6,271 nt of DNA from JALWSI01 sp964569095 [NCBI: uncultured Aquificales bacterium]. Lineage in GTDB: Bacteria > Thermosulfidibacterota > Thermosulfidibacteria > Thermosulfidibacterales. Location of the stretch: the NCBI GenBank assembly GCA_964569095.1, contig CAZMTB010000219.1, positions 1-6,271 of the forward strand. The letters run 5' to 3'. A model generated the notes under the pieces. The model made no database searches and was not told where the DNA came from. It saw only the letters and a program-made list of their open reading frames with translations. A program made the position numbers and the translations under genes. The number at the start of each line of letters is the position of its first letter. Positions within the stretch are counted from its first letter, which is position 1. Shown piece after piece: positions 1 to 6,271 of the stretch.

Positions 1-1049
1 CTGGGCAACGAGGTGAGAACCTCCACCCCCGATGAAGCAAGCAGCACCATATCTTCGAGCCTTATCCCCACCTTGCCCTCGATGTAGACCCCGGGCTCCA
101 GGGTGAAGACCATGCCCTCTTTCAGCTCCTGCTCCGAGGAGGGGGATAGGGTGGGACCCTCGTGTATCTCCAGCCCAACCCCGTGTCCCAGGCTGTGGGT
201 GAAGAAACCCTCCAATCCGTGCCGCTCGAGCCTCTCCCGAGCCAATGCGTCGGCCTCCGAGGCCAACATCCCCGGCATCACACCCTCAAGCGCCGCAGAC
301 AATGCCTCTTCCACGGCAGAGAAGGTCCTCTCCACCTCCGAATCTGCCTCCCTTGGCATCAGCACCCTGGTGAAGTCCGAGTGGTAACCGTCCAGAAGCG
401 CCCCCATGTCCACTAAGAGGGGTTCAGAACCGCTCCACACCCTCTCCGAGGGACGGGCGTGAGGCATGGCCGCCCTCTCACCCACCGCAACTATGGTCTC
501 AAAGGCAGGCAGAGCGCCGTGAAGTCTACGCATCTGGTACTCCAGCTCAGCGGCGATCTCAAACTCCCTCATGCCCACGGGAGGGGTGTCAAAAACGGCG
601 TTGAAGGCCGCCTCGGCGGCCTCTATGGCCCTTCTCAGCCCCTCAACCTCCTCGGGCTCCTTCACCATCCTCAGCTCCTCTATCCAGCCTGAGACCGGAA
701 ACACCTTTGTATCGCTCAGAGTGTCCACCAGCTTGGTGTAGAGCTCAAGGGTGATGCTATTCTCCACTCCCAGCCTTTTGGGGGCAAGCTGCGAAATCCT
801 CCTTGAAAGGGTCTCACCCTGGGAGACGATGTGAATCTCCCCCGGCCACCCCTTGGTCTCCTCACGGGCTTGAACCACGTATCTGCCGTCTGTGATGAGC
901 TCGGCGTACTCCTCCGCAATGTAGAGCACGCCCCAGCTTCCACCGAACCCAGAGAGGTAACGCACATTGGCGGCCTTCGTTACGAGAAGGGCATCTGCCC
1001 TCTCGTCGTGCAGGTGCTCCCTGACCCTCTCAAGCCTCTCTGAGATCAC
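1..1049 (-). CDS. pepQ: M24-family Xaa-Pro peptidase (PepQ/aminopeptidase P-like), 3' end cut by window edge
   Basis: Metallopeptidase of the creatinase/prolidase fold that cleaves Xaa-Pro bonds in dipeptides or at peptide N-termini in the cytoplasm. The visible 349 residues contain the N-terminal creatinase-like domain (about 1-125, with NVRYLSGF near 28-35) and the catalytic pita-bread domain from about 130, beginning at the typical MVKEPEEVEGLRRA. All five expected metal ligands are present: Asp214 (LLVDMG), Asp225 (HSDFTR), His289 (LGHGVG), Glu318 (TLEPG) and Glu332 (IRLEDM). The supporting His197 (MPHARP) and His296 (IHEGP) are there too. Family members run about 350-370 residues, so only a short tail is missing. 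I chose GTG at 1049 because GAGGAG lies 8 nt before it and the protein then starts MISERLERVR, as relatives do. A GTG at 1058 overlaps the aroQ stop (GTGA) but lacks a well-spaced ribosome site. It lies 5 nt after aroQ. The symbol is tentative: dipeptidase and aminopeptidase cannot be separated from sequence alone. Confidence 0.93.
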   Translation of the reverse strand, partial: MISERLERVREHLHDERADALLVTKAANVRYLSGFGGSWGVLYIAEEYAELITDGRYVVQAREETKGWPGEIHIVSQGETLSRRISQLAPKRLGVENSITLELYTKLVDTLSDTKVFPVSGWIEELRMVKEPEEVEGLRRAIEAAEAAFNAVFDTPPVGMREFEIAAELEYQMRRLHGALPAFETIVAVGERAAMPHARPSERVWSGSEPLLVDMGALLDGYHSDFTRVLMPREADSEVERTFSAVEEALSAALEGVMPGMLASEADALARERLERHGLEGFFTHSLGHGVGLEIHEGPTLSPSSEQELKEGMVFTLEPGVYIEGKVGIRLEDMVLLASSGVEVLTSLP

Positions 1050-1054
1050 CGGGG

Positions 1055-1483
1055 TCACTCCTCTGCAATGGCCTGAAGTGCCAATAGATACCCCTTAGGG
1101 CCGAAACCGCAGATGATCCCCTCGGCGATGTCGGAGAGGTAGGAACGCCGCCTGAATCCCTCCCTGGCATGGATGTTAGAGATGTGAACCTCGATAACCG
1201 GCAATCCAACGGCCAGTACGGCATCCCTTATGGCAACGCTGGTGTGGGTGTAGGCCCCCGGGTTTATCACTATCCAAGAGAACCTGCCCAGGGCTCCCTG
1301 AATCGCATCCACCAGTTCCCCCTCGTGGTTTGACTGAAACTGCTCAACCTCCAGCCCAACCTCTCGGGCCCGGGTCTCTATTTCGTCCCTCAGCCTATCG
1401 AAGCTCCAATCGCCGTAGAGCCCAGGCTCCCTAACCCCGAGCATGTTCAGGTTCGGACCGTGAATCACCAACACCCTCTTCAT
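1055..1483 (-). CDS. aroQ: Type II 3-dehydroquinate dehydratase AroQ
   Basis: Converts 3-dehydroquinate to 3-dehydroshikimate (shikimate pathway step 3) by trans elimination; the type II enzyme is a cytoplasmic dodecamer of flavodoxin-like subunits. The protein is 142 residues, the normal size. It starts with the hallmark KRVLVIHGPNLNMLG. Residues matching the known active site are visible: Asn11, Arg18, the catalytic Tyr23 on the flexible lid (PGLYG), Asn74 (INPGAYTHTS), Glu98 and the catalytic His100 (EVHISN), and Arg111. FQSNHEGEL is at 49-57. The frame is open further upstream to a TTG at 1519, but those residues lie inside the preceding gene and do not resemble the family, so ATG 1483 is the start. 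An AGAGGAG lies about 13 nt upstream, rather far, so coupling to the TPR gene (stop 7 nt away) is likely. It is unrelated to the type I AroD enzyme. Confidence 0.97.
   Translation of the reverse strand: MKRVLVIHGPNLNMLGVREPGLYGDWSFDRLRDEIETRAREVGLEVEQFQSNHEGELVDAIQGALGRFSWIVINPGAYTHTSVAIRDAVLAVGLPVIEVHISNIHAREGFRRRSYLSDIAEGIICGFGPKGYLLALQAIAEE
1058..1063 (-). promoter_or_regulatory. Ribosome binding site for the Xaa-Pro peptidase
   Basis: GAGGAG on the minus strand lies within the last codons of aroQ (the Glu-Glu pair before its stop) and 8 nt before GTG 1049. It decides between the two candidate GTG starts at 1049 and 1058, and suggests translation coupled to aroQ. Confidence 0.65.
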
Positions 1484-1490
1484 GGAAGAC

Positions 1491-2240
1491 TCAGGGCTCC
1501 TCTGGCTCCAGCATGTCAACCAGAGGACGCATCTTCTCCAGTCGCTTCTTCACCTCCTCGTCCTCTGGATTCTTCAGGTAGAGCTTCTCCAGCACCTCCA
1601 CTGCCTGGGGAATCAACCCCTGCTTGTAGTAGAGATCCGCCATCTCTACGGTGAGAAACTCCTCCTCCAGCTCCTCCGGCTCCCCGTCTTCCGGTATCTC
1701 TATCTCTTCGTCCAGGTTGATCACCGGAAGATCGTCGTCCTCTACCCCTTCTTCAACCTCTATCTCGGGAACCTCGGCCTCTGCTGGAGCAGCGGCCTCA
1801 GGCTCGGGAAGCCTCTTGGCCTTCTTGGACCTCCGCTCCACCAGGCGTTTCAGGTGAGAATCCCTGAACTCGTCCAGCACAAAGAGGTACTCTTCAATGG
1901 CCTCTTCCTCTCTACCTGCCCTGCTGTAGAGCCTGCCCAGGCGCTTTCTGGCACCCAGGGCGCAGGGAAACCTGACCTTCACGTCCTCCAGGATAGAGAT
2001 GGCCCCCTCCACGTCGTCCATCGCCTCTTTCAACTTGGCCAACAGATAGAGACCCCCAAGGTCCTCGGGGTAGGCGTCAACAAAGTCCTGGCAGTACTCC
2101 AGGGCCTTTTCGAGCTCACCCTCTCTTTCGCAAAGGCCTGCCAAGGGTAGTAGCAGAAGGGGATTCTGCTCCTTCCTGTACCTCTCCTCCAGCCTCTCTC
2201 TGCGACTCAATCGTCTCTTAGTAGGTAAGCCCAAGCGCAC
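1491..2240 (-). CDS. TPR-repeat protein of unknown function with acidic linker
   Basis: I do not recognise a named family for this 249-residue protein. Three TPR-like helical hairpins are visible at about 27-58, 62-92 and 95-127, with the usual small/large residue pattern and YPED or FP turns. A fourth lies at 196-225 (MADLYYKQG...AVEVLEKL...NPED). Between them a low-complexity linker (about 145-195) is strongly acidic and proline-rich. It follows two basic stretches, 8-23 (KRRLSRRERLEERYRK) and 130-143 (LKRLVERRSKKAKR). There is no signal peptide or membrane segment, so the protein is probably a cytoplasmic scaffold. GTG 2240 is chosen because AGGGAGGT sits 6 nt upstream inside aroK; this makes a 23-nt overlap with aroK. 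A TTG at 2210 would avoid the overlap but has a poorer ribosome site. Position between aroK and aroQ implies co-expression, not necessarily a role in aromatic synthesis. The gene call is firm; function is open. Confidence 0.9.
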   Translation of the reverse strand: MRLGLPTKRRLSRRERLEERYRKEQNPLLLLPLAGLCEREGELEKALEYCQDFVDAYPEDLGGLYLLAKLKEAMDDVEGAISILEDVKVRFPCALGARKRLGRLYSRAGREEEAIEEYLFVLDEFRDSHLKRLVERRSKKAKRLPEPEAAAPAEAEVPEIEVEEGVEDDDLPVINLDEEIEIPEDGEPEELEEEFLTVEMADLYYKQGLIPQAVEVLEKLYLKNPEDEEVKKRLEKMRPLVDMLEPEEP

Positions 2241-2730
2241 CCAGCACCTCCCTGGCCACCTCTTCGGGGGTCTTTGGATAAGACTCTACCTCAATTCTGG
2301 CCTTCCTGTAAAGGGGAAGCCTCTTTAACCAGAGCTCCCTGAACCTCTCCTCATCCCGGGCAAGGGGTCTGTTGGTTGAGTGGGAGACCCTCTCCCACAG
2401 CACCTCTACAGGGGCGTGCAGATAGACCACCTCACCAGAGGCCTGCATGATCTCCCAGTTGGACTCCCTAAGAACGATCCCCCCGCCCGTGGCCACCACC
2501 GAGGGGGGAAAGGAGCGGGAGACCTCTTCGAGAACACGGGTCTCTGCCTCCCTGAAGAAGTCCTCTCCGTAGGCGGAGAAGACCCTGGGTATGCTCATGC
2601 CCAGCCTCTCCTCAACCAGCGAGTCAAGGTCAACGAAGGAAAGATTGAGCCTCCCCGCCACCAGCCTTCCCACGGTGCTCTTTCCAGAGCCCATGAAACC
2701 CACCAGGAAGATGTGCCCTTCACGAATCAC
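2218..2730 (-). CDS. aroK: Shikimate kinase AroK
   Basis: ATP-dependent phosphorylation of shikimate to shikimate-3-phosphate (pathway step 5), cytoplasmic, P-loop NMP-kinase fold. The 170-residue length is typical. The Walker A motif GFMGSGKST is at residues 11-19. Asp34 and Asp36 (VDLDS) match the Mg/shikimate-binding DxD. FSAYGEDFFREAE (51-63) carries the conserved shikimate-contacting Arg60. GGG at 82-84 is the Walker B-like substrate loop. NRPLA at 120-124 is the lid with Arg121, and YRKAR has the conserved Arg142. GTG 2730 is the first possible start after an in-frame stop; it gives the usual short lead before the P-loop. It has no clear Shine-Dalgarno and lies 4 nt after the aroC stop, so translational coupling is likely. 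Its 3' end overlaps the TPR gene start by 23 nt. AroK and AroL cannot be told apart by sequence alone; a single copy next to aroC favours the aroK name. Confidence 0.97.
   Translation of the reverse strand: MIREGHIFLVGFMGSGKSTVGRLVAGRLNLSFVDLDSLVEERLGMSIPRVFSAYGEDFFREAETRVLEEVSRSFPPSVVATGGGIVLRESNWEIMQASGEVVYLHAPVEVLWERVSHSTNRPLARDEERFRELWLKRLPLYRKARIEVESYPKTPEEVAREVLGALGLTY
2246..2253 (-). promoter_or_regulatory. Ribosome binding site for the TPR gene, inside aroK
   Basis: AGGGAGGT on the minus strand lies 6 nt before GTG 2240 and within the last codons of aroK. It is a near-consensus Shine-Dalgarno and supports the overlapping GTG start over the downstream TTG at 2210. Confidence 0.7.
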
Positions 2731-2734
2731 GGGA

Positions 2735-3898
2735 TCAGGTCAAGAAGGGAGAGAGCCTTCTCAGCTCCTCCACCCTCGGCAGAATCTCCTCCACACTGTC
2801 CCCCCCGGTCTTCTCGAGCAAGGCATCGGCGAGCACCAAGGCGAGCATGGCCTCTGCCACCACAGAGGCTGCGGGCACGGCACAAACGTCAGAACGCTCC
2901 TTGGCAGCAGAGACCGCCTCTCCCGTGGAGAGATCCACCGAAGAGAGGGGTTTCATGAGGGTAGGAATGGGCTTCATCGCGCACCTTGCAACCAGCTCTT
3001 CGCCGTTCGAGATACCCCCTTCTACTCCACCGGCCCTGTTCGTATTGCGCACGGGACCAAGAGGCGAGGGATAGAGCTCGTCGTGGACCGACGATCCCGG
3101 TAGTCTCGCCGCCTCAAAACCCAACCCCACCTCCACGCCCTTTATCGCCGGTATGCTCATCAGGGCAGCGGCTATCCTGGTGTCCAGTCTCCTGTCCCAG
3201 TGGACGTGGGAACCCAAACCCACGGGAACACCCTTTGACCTAACCTCGATCACCCCGCCCAAGGTATCGCCCTTCTCCTTTGCTCTCTCTATGGCATCAA
3301 TCATTCGAGCCTCGGCCTCGGGATCGCAACAGAAGACGGGAGAATCCCCGGCCCTCTCCAAGTCCTCCCAGGCGAACTCCCGTTCTGTCGCCTCGGAACC
3401 AATGGAGATCACGTGAGAACGCACCTCTACTCCCACCACCCTGAGCAAGAGGGAAGAGAGAGCACCTCCAGCCACCCGGGCCGCGGTCTCCCGGGCGCTG
3501 GCACGCTCCAGAACGTTCCGTACGTCGTGGTGCCGGTACTTCACCACACCTGCCAGATCGGCGTGTCCGGGACGGGGCATGGTGAACCTCTCCCGTGAAT
3601 GGTCACCCACGGGCCCCACGGCCATGGTATCCTGCCAGTTCTCCCAGTCCCTGTTTCTAACCAGCATCAGAACTGGACTGCCCAAGGTGTAACCGTGTCT
3701 CACCCCAGAGAGTATCTCAACCCTGTCACTCTCGATGGCCATCCTTCCACCACGCCCGTAGCCCTGTTGGCGACGCCACAGTTGGTGGTTGATCCAGTCC
3801 ACCTCCACAAATAGACCCGCGGGAAGCCCCTCCACAGTCACTCCCAGACTGGGACCGTGGGACTCTCCTGCAGTGAGCAGCCTCAGGCGAGAGAGCAT
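2735..3898 (-). CDS. aroC: Chorismate synthase AroC
   Basis: Catalyses the last shikimate-pathway step, 1,4-anti elimination of phosphate from EPSP to give chorismate. It requires reduced FMN and acts as a cytoplasmic tetramer. The 387-residue protein is collinear with the family. LTAGESHG holds the catalytic-type His14. [12 protein letters not shown] is at 42-53, and RPGHADLAG holds the second conserved His112. [20 protein letters not shown] (121-140) is the classic signature, GGISNG is at 294-299, and RSDVCAVPA (335-343) holds the conserved Arg and Asp. No key residue is missing. ATG 3898 lies 3 nt after the pilQ stop and gives the expected LRLLTAGES lead. No strong ribosome site precedes it, which suggests re-initiation by ribosomes finishing pilQ. 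aroK follows 4 nt downstream, an arrangement common across many bacteria. Confidence 0.98.
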   Translation of the reverse strand: MLSRLRLLTAGESHGPSLGVTVEGLPAGLFVEVDWINHQLWRRQQGYGRGGRMAIESDRVEILSGVRHGYTLGSPVLMLVRNRDWENWQDTMAVGPVGDHSRERFTMPRPGHADLAGVVKYRHHDVRNVLERASARETAARVAGGALSSLLLRVVGVEVRSHVISIGSEATEREFAWEDLERAGDSPVFCCDPEAEARMIDAIERAKEKGDTLGGVIEVRSKGVPVGLGSHVHWDRRLDTRIAAALMSIPAIKGVEVGLGFEAARLPGSSVHDELYPSPLGPVRNTNRAGGVEGGISNGEELVARCAMKPIPTLMKPLSSVDLSTGEAVSAAKERSDVCAVPAASVVAEAMLALVLADALLEKTGGDSVEEILPRVEELRRLSPFLT

Positions 3899-3901
3899 TC
3901 T

Positions 3902-6133
3902 TTACAGCTGGCCCAGGGTCTTCCTCGACTTCTTCGGCGGGGTGGGCAGTATGGTGGGGGTGATGAATATGAGGAGCTCCCTCTTCTGGATCTCCTGGGT
4001 CTCGTGGGTGAAGAGCCAACCAAAAAGGGGAAGCCTGCTCAGTCCAGGCACCGCATTGTTTGAGTTGCTGTCGAACTCCTCGTAGATACCGCCGATCACC
4101 AAGGTGTCACCGTTGCGCATGCGCACCGAGGTGGTCACCGAACGGGTCTGTATGGGGATACCGTCGGGGGTGACGTGGGCGAAGTCTGGAGAGTCCTTGG
4201 TCACCTCCACGTCCATTATGATGTCACCGTCGGCGGTGATGTGGGGCTTGACCGTTAGGCTCATGGTGGCATCCTCGAAGTCGGTCTCCGTTCCCTGATC
4301 GGAGACCGTTTTGTAGGGAATCTCAAATCCCTGCTCTATCCTCGCCTCCTGGTTGTCGAGGGTGATCACCTTGGGCTGAGAGATCACCTTGCCCTGGCCA
4401 TTATCCTCCAAGGCAGACAGCCTCACGTCTATTCCAAAGGTCTGCTCCTTGTTAAGCAGACTCGCTGCTATGGCGCCGCCGCTACCAATACCCGCCGCCG
4501 CTGGCATGTCTATCACGTAACCGGGAAAGGTAGGGGTCCACCCCGCGGTCTCCCCCATCTTGTTGGTGGATTGCTCCACAGCGTCTCCCGACCTGAAACC
4601 CGCGCCTCCCACTCCGAAGGAGTAGGGAAAGTTCATCTCGGTCTTGCTCTGGTGCCACAGAAACCCCCACTGTATTCCCAGCTCTTTCATGTAGTCTGTG
4701 CTCACGTCGACGATCTTGGCCGCGATCTGAACCTGGGGTGTAGGGGTGTCTATCTGGTCTATGAAGTCCAATATGGTGTCTATTCGCGAGCGTACGTCCT
4801 TCACCACCAGCGAGTTGGTTCTCTCAACAACGTTAACCTCTCCCCTGTCACTCAAGAGAGGCTTTATTAGATCCTCCACCTCCTTGGCCTCCGAGTAGTT
4901 CAAGGGAATAACCTCCGTAGCCAAGGGCTCCAAACCCTCAAGGGCCCTGCCAGCCTCCTCCTGGGCGTGCATCTCGGCGGTGATGTTGCTCAAGGTAGAG
5001 ACCCTCACTATGCCGTTCTCCTCTATCATACCCAGGTGGTTCATCTTCAGGATGATGTCGAGGGCCTGATCCCAGGGAACGTTCTTCAGTCTCAAGGTGA
5101 CGCTGCCGTGCACATCTGGGTCTATCACGAAGTTCAAACCGCTTATTTCGGCCATCAGGCCAATCACGTCTCTCACGTCTGCGTCCTTGAACTCAAGGGA
5201 GACCCGTCTACCCTTGTAAACCCTCTTCTCTCCAAATGGATTGGCAGACGAAGCCCCAAGCACCACCCGGGGACCGGACTCGGTAGAGACCTCTGTGTTC
5301 TCCAATTTTAGCTCTATCTCGTCGCCCCTCTTGTCCATGTGACACTCCTGCTCCCCTTTCAGGGTGAGAATCACGTTGGTGGTTTTGGATTTAGGGTCAT
5401 AACTCACCCTCAGCTTCTCGATGTCCCTTTGGGGATTGTAGAGGGTATCAACGGTAGACTGATTTTCGGTGTTGAATAGCCTCAACACGTACCTTGGGGG
5501 ATCGTCCAGGTAGTTCAGAAGGGTCTTACCCCAAAAACTCTTCCCTTTCAGGACCACTTTGTTGTCCTTGATAGAGACGTTCAAAAGGGCATTCACCGCT
5601 TCTTCCGACCGGCTATCTTCAGCCTTCTCTACGGCTTCAGATTCCGAATATCTCTCACCACTCGCCTCATCTCCAACCACTTTACTGGTCTCGGACGAGG
5701 ACTCCTCTTGTTTTTTCTCTTCAGTTATCTTCCTGTCTTTATGCATTCCAGACATGGCAAGGTACGGAACCTCTTCAGAAGATCGAGTACGTACAAAGGA
5801 ATCCTCACCGATCATACCATCTTTCACCAATCTATCTCTCAGAGACTGTGCCTTATCTTTAGAATCAAATCCCCCTACCGATAGGGTATATCTATCTCCC
5901 CTCTTACCGATAAGACAGATCAATCTATACCTGCGATACAATTTCTCTGCTTGGCGATCCAGCTCCGATATGTTCTTGCTTGTCACTGACATAACCTGCA
6001 CGGTGTACAGGTTTCCAGAAGAATCAACCTTTTTATCAACCACAGAGGCGGGATTACTTGCAGCCAGAACCCCTCTAGACAGGAAACTTATGATAACAAC
6101 AAATCCAACTAACCATCCAATCCTATCTCTCAT
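3902..6133 (-). CDS. pilQ: Type IV pilus secretin PilQ with N-terminal SPOR domain
   Basis: Forms the gated outer-membrane channel through which the type IV pilus passes. The 743 residues read: Sec signal peptide about 1-24 (basic start, hydrophobic core 6-18, cleavage near VLA-AS; no lipobox Cys); SPOR domain about 41-116 (YTVQVMS...DRYTLSVGGF), predicted to bind peptidoglycan glycan strands; Ser/Glu/Lys-rich linker 119-179; AMIN domain about 181-278 (YLDDPPRYVLRLF), also a wall-binding type; secretin/TonB short N-terminal (N0) domain 310-380 (LEFKDADVRDVIGLMAE); secretin N1 domain 405-463; secretin barrel about 465-728 (SQPKVITLDNQEARIEQG, VKPHI, RNGDTLVIGGI, PLFGWLF, ELLIFITPTI). ATG 6133 is preceded by AGGAGG at 6 nt spacing. 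A TTG at 6202 extends the frame but coincides with the promoter -35 box. One AMIN copy is present, and the SPOR domain is unusual for PilQ. The 5' third is AT-rich compared with the rest. aroC follows 3 nt downstream. Confidence 0.96.
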   Translation of the reverse strand: MRDRIGWLVGFVVIISFLSRGVLAASNPASVVDKKVDSSGNLYTVQVMSVTSKNISELDRQAEKLYRRYRLICLIGKRGDRYTLSVGGFDSKDKAQSLRDRLVKDGMIGEDSFVRTRSSEEVPYLAMSGMHKDRKITEEKKQEESSSETSKVVGDEASGERYSESEAVEKAEDSRSEEAVNALLNVSIKDNKVVLKGKSFWGKTLLNYLDDPPRYVLRLFNTENQSTVDTLYNPQRDIEKLRVSYDPKSKTTNVILTLKGEQECHMDKRGDEIELKLENTEVSTESGPRVVLGASSANPFGEKRVYKGRRVSLEFKDADVRDVIGLMAEISGLNFVIDPDVHGSVTLRLKNVPWDQALDIILKMNHLGMIEENGIVRVSTLSNITAEMHAQEEAGRALEGLEPLATEVIPLNYSEAKEVEDLIKPLLSDRGEVNVVERTNSLVVKDVRSRIDTILDFIDQIDTPTPQVQIAAKIVDVSTDYMKELGIQWGFLWHQSKTEMNFPYSFGVGGAGFRSGDAVEQSTNKMGETAGWTPTFPGYVIDMPAAAGIGSGGAIAASLLNKEQTFGIDVRLSALEDNGQGKVISQPKVITLDNQEARIEQGFEIPYKTVSDQGTETDFEDATMSLTVKPHITADGDIIMDVEVTKDSPDFAHVTPDGIPIQTRSVTTSVRMRNGDTLVIGGIYEEFDSNSNNAVPGLSRLPLFGWLFTHETQEIQKRELLIFITPTILPTPPKKSRKTLGQL

Positions 6134-6139
6134 GACCAC

Positions 6140-6145
6140 CCTCCT
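6140..6145 (-). promoter_or_regulatory. Ribosome binding site for pilQ
   Basis: A perfect AGGAGG on the minus strand lies 6 nt before ATG 6133, which begins a textbook signal peptide. This fixes the start at 6133 in preference to ATG 6169 or TTG 6202 in the same frame. Confidence 0.85.
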
Positions 6146-6173
6146 AAGTAGTTCCTTTCTATTTTCCATTCTA

Positions 6174-6202
6174 ATAATACCTCTATATTCTCTATTCGTC
6201 AA
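6174..6202 (-). promoter_or_regulatory. Sigma-70-type promoter driving pilQ and the downstream genes
   Basis: On the minus strand TTGACG (6197-6202) and TATTAT (6174-6179) are separated by exactly 17 nt; each matches the sigma-70 consensus at five of six positions. Transcription would begin near 6167, leaving an untranslated leader of roughly 34 nt with a perfect Shine-Dalgarno. The flanking DNA is AT-rich, including an AAAATTTTTA tract further upstream, which can help or mimic promoters. No operator repeat is evident. Use of the promoter is inferred, not shown. Confidence 0.65.
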
Positions 6203-6271
6203 CAGGTTTTCTTGAGTTTAGAGTAAAAATTTTCATCGGTATCTCCAACAAAACATCCTCTAATAATTTAG
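6203..6271 (-). other. AT-rich DNA upstream of the pilQ promoter, no identifiable gene
   Basis: About 30% GC by hand count. On the minus strand one frame is open from the window edge for 25 codons to a TAG at 6192-6194 (ending ...NSRKPVDE), overlapping the -35 box. It could be the tail of an upstream gene, but an open run this short is expected by chance and does not resemble the PilP or PilO tails I know. No terminator hairpin is visible. Confidence 0.3.

Noticed and set aside
587-592. Perfect TTGACA on the minus strand inside the peptidase gene
   Set aside because: No -10 box at suitable spacing; the hexamer encodes part of a Phe-Asp-Thr stretch in the conserved protein.
1514-1519. Perfect TTGACA on the minus strand before aroQ as an internal promoter
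   Set aside because: No TATAAT-like box lies 16-18 nt downstream; that position reads CCCTGA. The site is within TPR coding sequence.
1482-2150. 222-codon open frame on the plus strand opposite the TPR gene
   Set aside because: The Glu/Lys/Arg-rich TPR gene on the minus strand leaves few stop codons in the antisense frame. The Leu/His/Gln-rich product has no family character.
6134-6202. TTG at 6202 or ATG at 6169 as the pilQ start
   Set aside because: The TTG is part of the -35 box and the ATG 6169 lies at about the predicted transcription start. ATG 6133 has a perfect AGGAGG and begins a proper signal peptide.
5559-6215. 218-codon open frame on the plus strand opposite the start of pilQ
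   Set aside because: It is antisense to a well-supported signal peptide, SPOR and AMIN region. Its product is a Ser/Leu-rich sequence with no recognisable motif, and no ribosome site precedes it.
1-6271. Mobile elements, CRISPR arrays, tRNA/rRNA genes, terminators or a novel defence-type system
   Set aside because: Reading both strands showed no long direct or inverted repeats, no transposase or nuclease motifs, no RNA gene signatures and no hairpin followed by a T-run. Nearly all bases are in recognisable genes.

Overview
The window is a stretch of a single-strand gene cluster. Every gene lies on the minus strand, so transcription runs from high to low coordinates. In transcription order it carries pilQ (type IV pilus secretin), aroC (chorismate synthase), aroK (shikimate kinase), an unnamed TPR-repeat protein gene, aroQ (type II 3-dehydroquinate dehydratase) and an M24 Xaa-Pro peptidase gene. 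The last gene loses only its final few codons at the left edge. Junctions are 3-7 nt gaps or a short overlap, so all six genes look like one operon. The only non-coding DNA is the roughly 140 bp upstream of pilQ at the right edge.

The organism is a Gram-negative bacterium, because a pilus secretin with a peptidoglycan-binding AMIN domain needs an outer membrane and a periplasm. The order pilQ-aroC-aroK with aroQ and an Xaa-Pro peptidase nearby recalls, from general knowledge, delta-proteobacterial (Desulfobacterota/Geobacter-like) chromosomes. There, efp and accBC often follow, beyond what is visible here. Frequent AGG/AGA, ATA and GAG codons would suit a thermophilic or anaerobic member. This placement is inference; no rRNA or other strong marker is present.

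Region by region: 1-1049 encodes the peptidase; 1055-1483 aroQ; 1491-2240 the TPR protein; 2218-2730 aroK, overlapping the TPR start; 2735-3898 aroC; 3902-6133 pilQ. A near-consensus sigma-70 promoter lies at 6174-6202 and a consensus Shine-Dalgarno at 6140-6145. Together they fix the pilQ start at 6133, not at the upstream TTG at 6202. Bases 6203-6271 are AT-rich with no identifiable gene.

AroQ, AroK and AroC catalyse steps 3, 5 and 7 of the shikimate pathway to chorismate. PilQ forms the outer-membrane pore for type IV pili. The peptidase probably trims proline-containing dipeptides or N-termini. The TPR protein looks like a soluble cytoplasmic scaffold of unknown role.

I see no sign of a previously undescribed system; this is mostly core-genome housekeeping. 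The points most worth a second look are the SPOR domain added to the N-terminus of PilQ, the sharp fall in GC over that part of the gene and its upstream DNA, and the charge-segregated TPR protein in the aro cluster.
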